DNA of 15,791 bases from Christensenella sp. UBA6880 (GTDB lineage: Bacteria > Bacillota > Clostridia > Christensenellales > CAG-917), in the NCBI GenBank assembly GCA_002449145.1, contig DKCG01000002.1:48898-64688 (forward strand), in the 5' to 3' direction. The notes under the pieces were generated by a model. The model was not told the DNA's origin and did no database searches. It worked only from the letters and a program-made list of their open reading frames with translations. The position numbers and the translations under genes were made by a program. This document shows, in pieces, positions 13,745 through 15,791 of this stretch (its first letter is position 1; each line of letters opens with the position of its first letter).

Positions 13745-14281
13745 ATGGTGGAATTTCGCGGAACTACTATATGCGCCGTCAGACGTAACGGTCAAACTGC
13801 CGTTGCCGGCGACGGTCAGGTTACAATGGGCGAAAACGTCATTATGAAAGGCAATGCAGTCAAGGTCAAACGCATTTACAACGACAAAGTCGTCGTAGGC
13901 TTTGCAGGCTCGGTTGCCGACGCTTTCGCACTCAGTGAGAAATTTGAAGCAATGCTTCAAAAATACAGCGGAAATCTTATGCGTGCGGCGGTTGAACTCG
14001 CCGAACTTTGGCGCAACGACAAGGGCGGCAGACGTCTTGAAGCGTTGCTCATCGCGGCGGATTCGACAAGCATTTACGTCATATCGGGTACGGGCGAGGT
14101 TATCGAACCCGAAAACGGTATCGTGGCAATCGGAAGCGGCGGAAACTACGCTTTGGCAGCCGCTCGCGCTCTTGCGGAAGCAACCGATTTGAGCGCAAAG
14201 GACATTGCATACAAGGCTTTGAAAATCGCAAGCGAGATTTGCGTGTACACGAACGACCATATCACGGTCGAAACAGTCTGA
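13745..14281 (+). CDS. hslV: ATP-dependent protease peptidase subunit HslV (ClpQ)
   Basis: A 178-residue proteasome-like peptidase that forms a double hexameric ring and degrades proteins fed by HslU. The N-terminus MVEFRGTTICAVRRNG places the nucleophile threonine at residue 7, so a six-residue propeptide must be removed. AGDGQVTMGENVIMKG (20-35) and the glycine-rich AIGSGGNYALAAARAL are family hallmarks. Many Bacillus ClpQ proteins use a serine nucleophile, whereas this one appears to be the threonine type. A strong GGAGG (13731-13735) precedes the ATG. hslU follows after 11 nt, indicating co-transcription. Catalytic type is inferred from the sequence alone. Confidence 0.97.
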   Translation: MVEFRGTTICAVRRNGQTAVAGDGQVTMGENVIMKGNAVKVKRIYNDKVVVGFAGSVADAFALSEKFEAMLQKYSGNLMRAAVELAELWRNDKGGRRLEALLIAADSTSIYVISGTGEVIEPENGIVAIGSGGNYALAAARALAEATDLSAKDIAYKALKIASEICVYTNDHITVETV

Positions 14282-14292
14282 CGAGGTGAACT

Positions 14293-15630
14293 ATGGATTC
14301 AAACGTATTGACACCGAAACAAATCGTCGCAGAACTCGATAGATACATCATCGGTCAACACGACGCAAAAGTCGCAGTTGCAATCGCACTGCGCAACAGA
14401 TACAGAAGAAGCAAACTCTCCGAGGAAATGAGAGAGGAAATCACGCCCAAAAACATCATTATGAAAGGTCCGACGGGCGTGGGTAAAACGGAAATCGCAA
14501 GAAGACTCGCAAAAGTCGTCAAAGCGCCTTTCGTCAAGGTGGAAGCGACGAAGTTTACCGAAGTCGGCTACGTCGGTCGTGACGTAGAGAGCATAATCCG
14601 CGACCTCGTGGAAGTTTCCATTCGCCTCGTAAAAGACGAGAAGTTCAAAGAGGTTATGCCCAGAGCAACCGAAATCGCAGAGAACAAACTTTGCGAAATC
14701 TTGCTTCCCGTACGCAAAAACGCCGCAGGCGCGACGGATAAGAGCGACGCGGAACTCAAAGAGGAACTCTTGAAAGAAATCCGCGCGGGACATCTTGACG
14801 GAATCACCATCGAAATGGAAATCCGTCAACAACCCAAGCCCATTCAACTTCAACCCGGCAACGCCCCCGGAAACGAAATCGATCTCGGAAGCATTTTCGG
14901 CGGTATGCTCGGCAAGGGACAAGTCAAAAAGAGAAAACTCACAGTCAAACAAGCGATGGACTTTATCGTAAGTCAGGAAGCCGAAAAGATGGTGGATCAG
15001 GACGCAATCACGCAAGAAGGGTTGCAAAGAGCGGAACAAGACGGCGTGGTATTCCTTGACGAAATCGACAAGATTGCCGCAAACGATCAAGGTCAGCAAG
15101 GCGGTCACGACGTGTCGCGCGAGGGCGTGCAAAGAGATATCCTTCCCATCGTCGAGGGTAGCACAGTGCAGACGAAGTACGGCTCGATCCGTACGGACTT
15201 CATTTTGTTTATCGCGGCAGGCGCGTTCCACATCTCGCGTATGGAAGACCTTATCCCGGAACTTCAAGGCAGATTCCCCATTCGCGTGGAACTCGACAAC
15301 CTCACCAAAGACGATTTCGTGAAGATTCTCACCGAACCCGACAACGCCGTGCTTAAACAGTACAAAGAACTTCTCGGCGTGGACGGCGTATCTCTCGAAT
15401 TTACGGACGAGGCAATCGACGAAATCGCAAGAGTCGCATTCGAAGAAAACGAAAACAGCGAGAATCTCGGCGCACGTCGTTTGCACGCCGTTCTCGAATC
15501 CTTGCTCAAAGACGTACTCTACGAGGCGGACGACGACGTGACGAAGAAAATCAACATCGACAAGGCATACGTCGAGCAACATCTGAGCACAAATCTCAAA
15601 GAGAGAAATCTCCGCAGATATATAATCTAA
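14293..15630 (+). CDS. hslU: ATP-dependent protease ATPase subunit HslU (ClpY)
   Basis: A 445-residue AAA+ unfoldase that recognises and threads substrates into HslV. Early LTPKQIVAELDRYIIGQ is typical. Walker A is GPTGVGKT (59-66, Lys65), the pore loop is GYVG (92-95), and the intermediate I-domain spans roughly 110-240 with a Gly/Gln/Pro-rich segment. Walker B is FLDE (Asp256/Glu257), and ELQGRFPIRVEL and GARRLH supply the arginine-finger and sensor-2 regions. The C-terminal tail ERNLRRYII matches the conserved tail that docks into HslV pockets. GAGGTGA (14283-14289) lies just before the ATG. Length and motifs are normal. In Bacillus codY follows; here a hairpin array follows and the window ends. 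Confidence 0.98.
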   Translation: MDSNVLTPKQIVAELDRYIIGQHDAKVAVAIALRNRYRRSKLSEEMREEITPKNIIMKGPTGVGKTEIARRLAKVVKAPFVKVEATKFTEVGYVGRDVESIIRDLVEVSIRLVKDEKFKEVMPRATEIAENKLCEILLPVRKNAAGATDKSDAELKEELLKEIRAGHLDGITIEMEIRQQPKPIQLQPGNAPGNEIDLGSIFGGMLGKGQVKKRKLTVKQAMDFIVSQEAEKMVDQDAITQEGLQRAEQDGVVFLDEIDKIAANDQGQQGGHDVSREGVQRDILPIVEGSTVQTKYGSIRTDFILFIAAGAFHISRMEDLIPELQGRFPIRVELDNLTKDDFVKILTEPDNAVLKQYKELLGVDGVSLEFTDEAIDEIARVAFEENENSENLGARRLHAVLESLLKDVLYEADDDVTKKINIDKAYVEQHLSTNLKERNLRRYII

Positions 15631-15635
15631 ACTTC

Positions 15636-15650
15636 CTCGCCGCGCGCGAG
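15636..15650 (+). terminator. Hairpin after hslU, possible terminator
   Basis: CTCGC (15636-15640) pairs with GCGAG (15646-15650) around CGCGC, 5 nt after the hslU stop. There is no T-tract, and the repeat array starts at once, so it may be a diverged first member of that array and not a true intrinsic terminator. Confidence 0.3.
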
Positions 15651-15651
15651 C

Positions 15652-15791
15652 GATATTGCGGCTTTGCCGCAGTGATATTGTCCTTGCGGACAGTGATATT
15701 GCGGCTCTGCCGCAGCGATATTGCACTTCGTGCAGTGATATTGTCCTTGCGGACAGCGATATTGCGGCTCTGCCGCAGTGATATTGCACTT
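15652..15791. repeat. Tandem array of GATAT-joined mini-hairpins
   Basis: Six full units and a partial seventh begin with GATAT at 15652, 15674, 15695, 15717, 15737, 15758 and 15780. Unit lengths are 22, 21, 22, 20, 21 and 22 nt. Each has a hairpin of one of three kinds: A, TGCGGC/GCCGCA with loop TTT or TCT; B, TGTCC/GGACA with loop TTGC; C, TGCAC/GTGCA with loop TTC. The order is A-B-A-C-B-A-(C). The joint AG(T/C)GATAT is constant while both stem halves change together. The array runs off the right edge. It is not a CRISPR array: the units are self-complementary and have no unique spacers. Confidence 0.9.

Noticed and set aside
13504..13788. 94-codon + strand frame spanning the trmFO-hslV gap
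   Set aside because: It overlaps the end of trmFO and the start of hslV, crosses two palindromic elements and has no ribosome site; it is not a xerC remnant.
14299..15789. Long minus-strand open frame opposite hslU
   Set aside because: Antisense shadow of hslU that starts inside the hairpin array; its repeated N-terminal peptide is just a translation of the array.
15652..15791. CRISPR array
   Set aside because: Units are 20-22 nt self-complementary hairpins joined directly, with no unique spacers and no cas genes.

Overview
The window reads as a resident chromosomal segment of a low-to-moderate G+C Firmicute, most likely an uncultured member of the Clostridia. The basis is gene order: the run comM - dprA - topA - trmFO - hslV - hslU matches the conserved Bacillus/Clostridia locus (smf-topA-gid-codV-clpQ-clpY-codY in B. 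subtilis), and the tRNA and proteins are bacterial in type. The finer taxon is inference. All protein genes lie on the + strand; the only minus-strand gene is tRNA-Ser at the left edge.

Left part (1-387): a complete tRNA-Ser(GCT) on the minus strand with its own promoter, followed by a divergent + strand regulatory region. That region has three TTTGAGG direct repeats, a strong sigma-70-type promoter (TTGACA, 17 bp, TAAAAT) and an 18-bp perfect palindrome over the expected start point.

Centre-left (559-7113): a four-gene cluster that I do not recognise as a described system. In order it encodes a SipW/ER-type (Ser-His) signal peptidase, a membrane-anchored McrB-like AAA+ ATPase, an 867-residue protein with a probable DUF2357 (McrC-associated) N-terminal domain plus a very long acidic and coiled-coil tail with duplicated basic modules, and a second SipW-type signal peptidase. 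Both peptidases carry the same short cytosolic motif (SDE-E/D-K-K/R-K/R-L) after their second membrane helix. The layout suggests an AAA+-driven machine at the membrane coupled to protein export or processing. It does not look like a classical McrBC restriction system, because no nuclease motif is visible. No secreted substrate gene is present in the window.

Right part (7309-15630): competence, DNA and protein housekeeping genes. These are the YifB/ComM AAA+ ATPase, DprA (overlapping the comM stop by one base), topoisomerase I, the folate-dependent tRNA methyltransferase TrmFO, and the HslV protease with its HslU unfoldase. The xerC/codV gene usually found between trmFO and hslV is missing; its place holds a 230-bp gap with a nested inverted repeat and a G-rich hairpin.

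Repeats: four intergenic gaps contain variants of one G-rich/C-rich hairpin with a bulged A, two of them joined to an AT-rich palindrome. The right edge holds a tandem array of 20-22 nt units, each a small hairpin whose two stem halves change together between unit types while the GATAT joint stays fixed. The array continues past the window.
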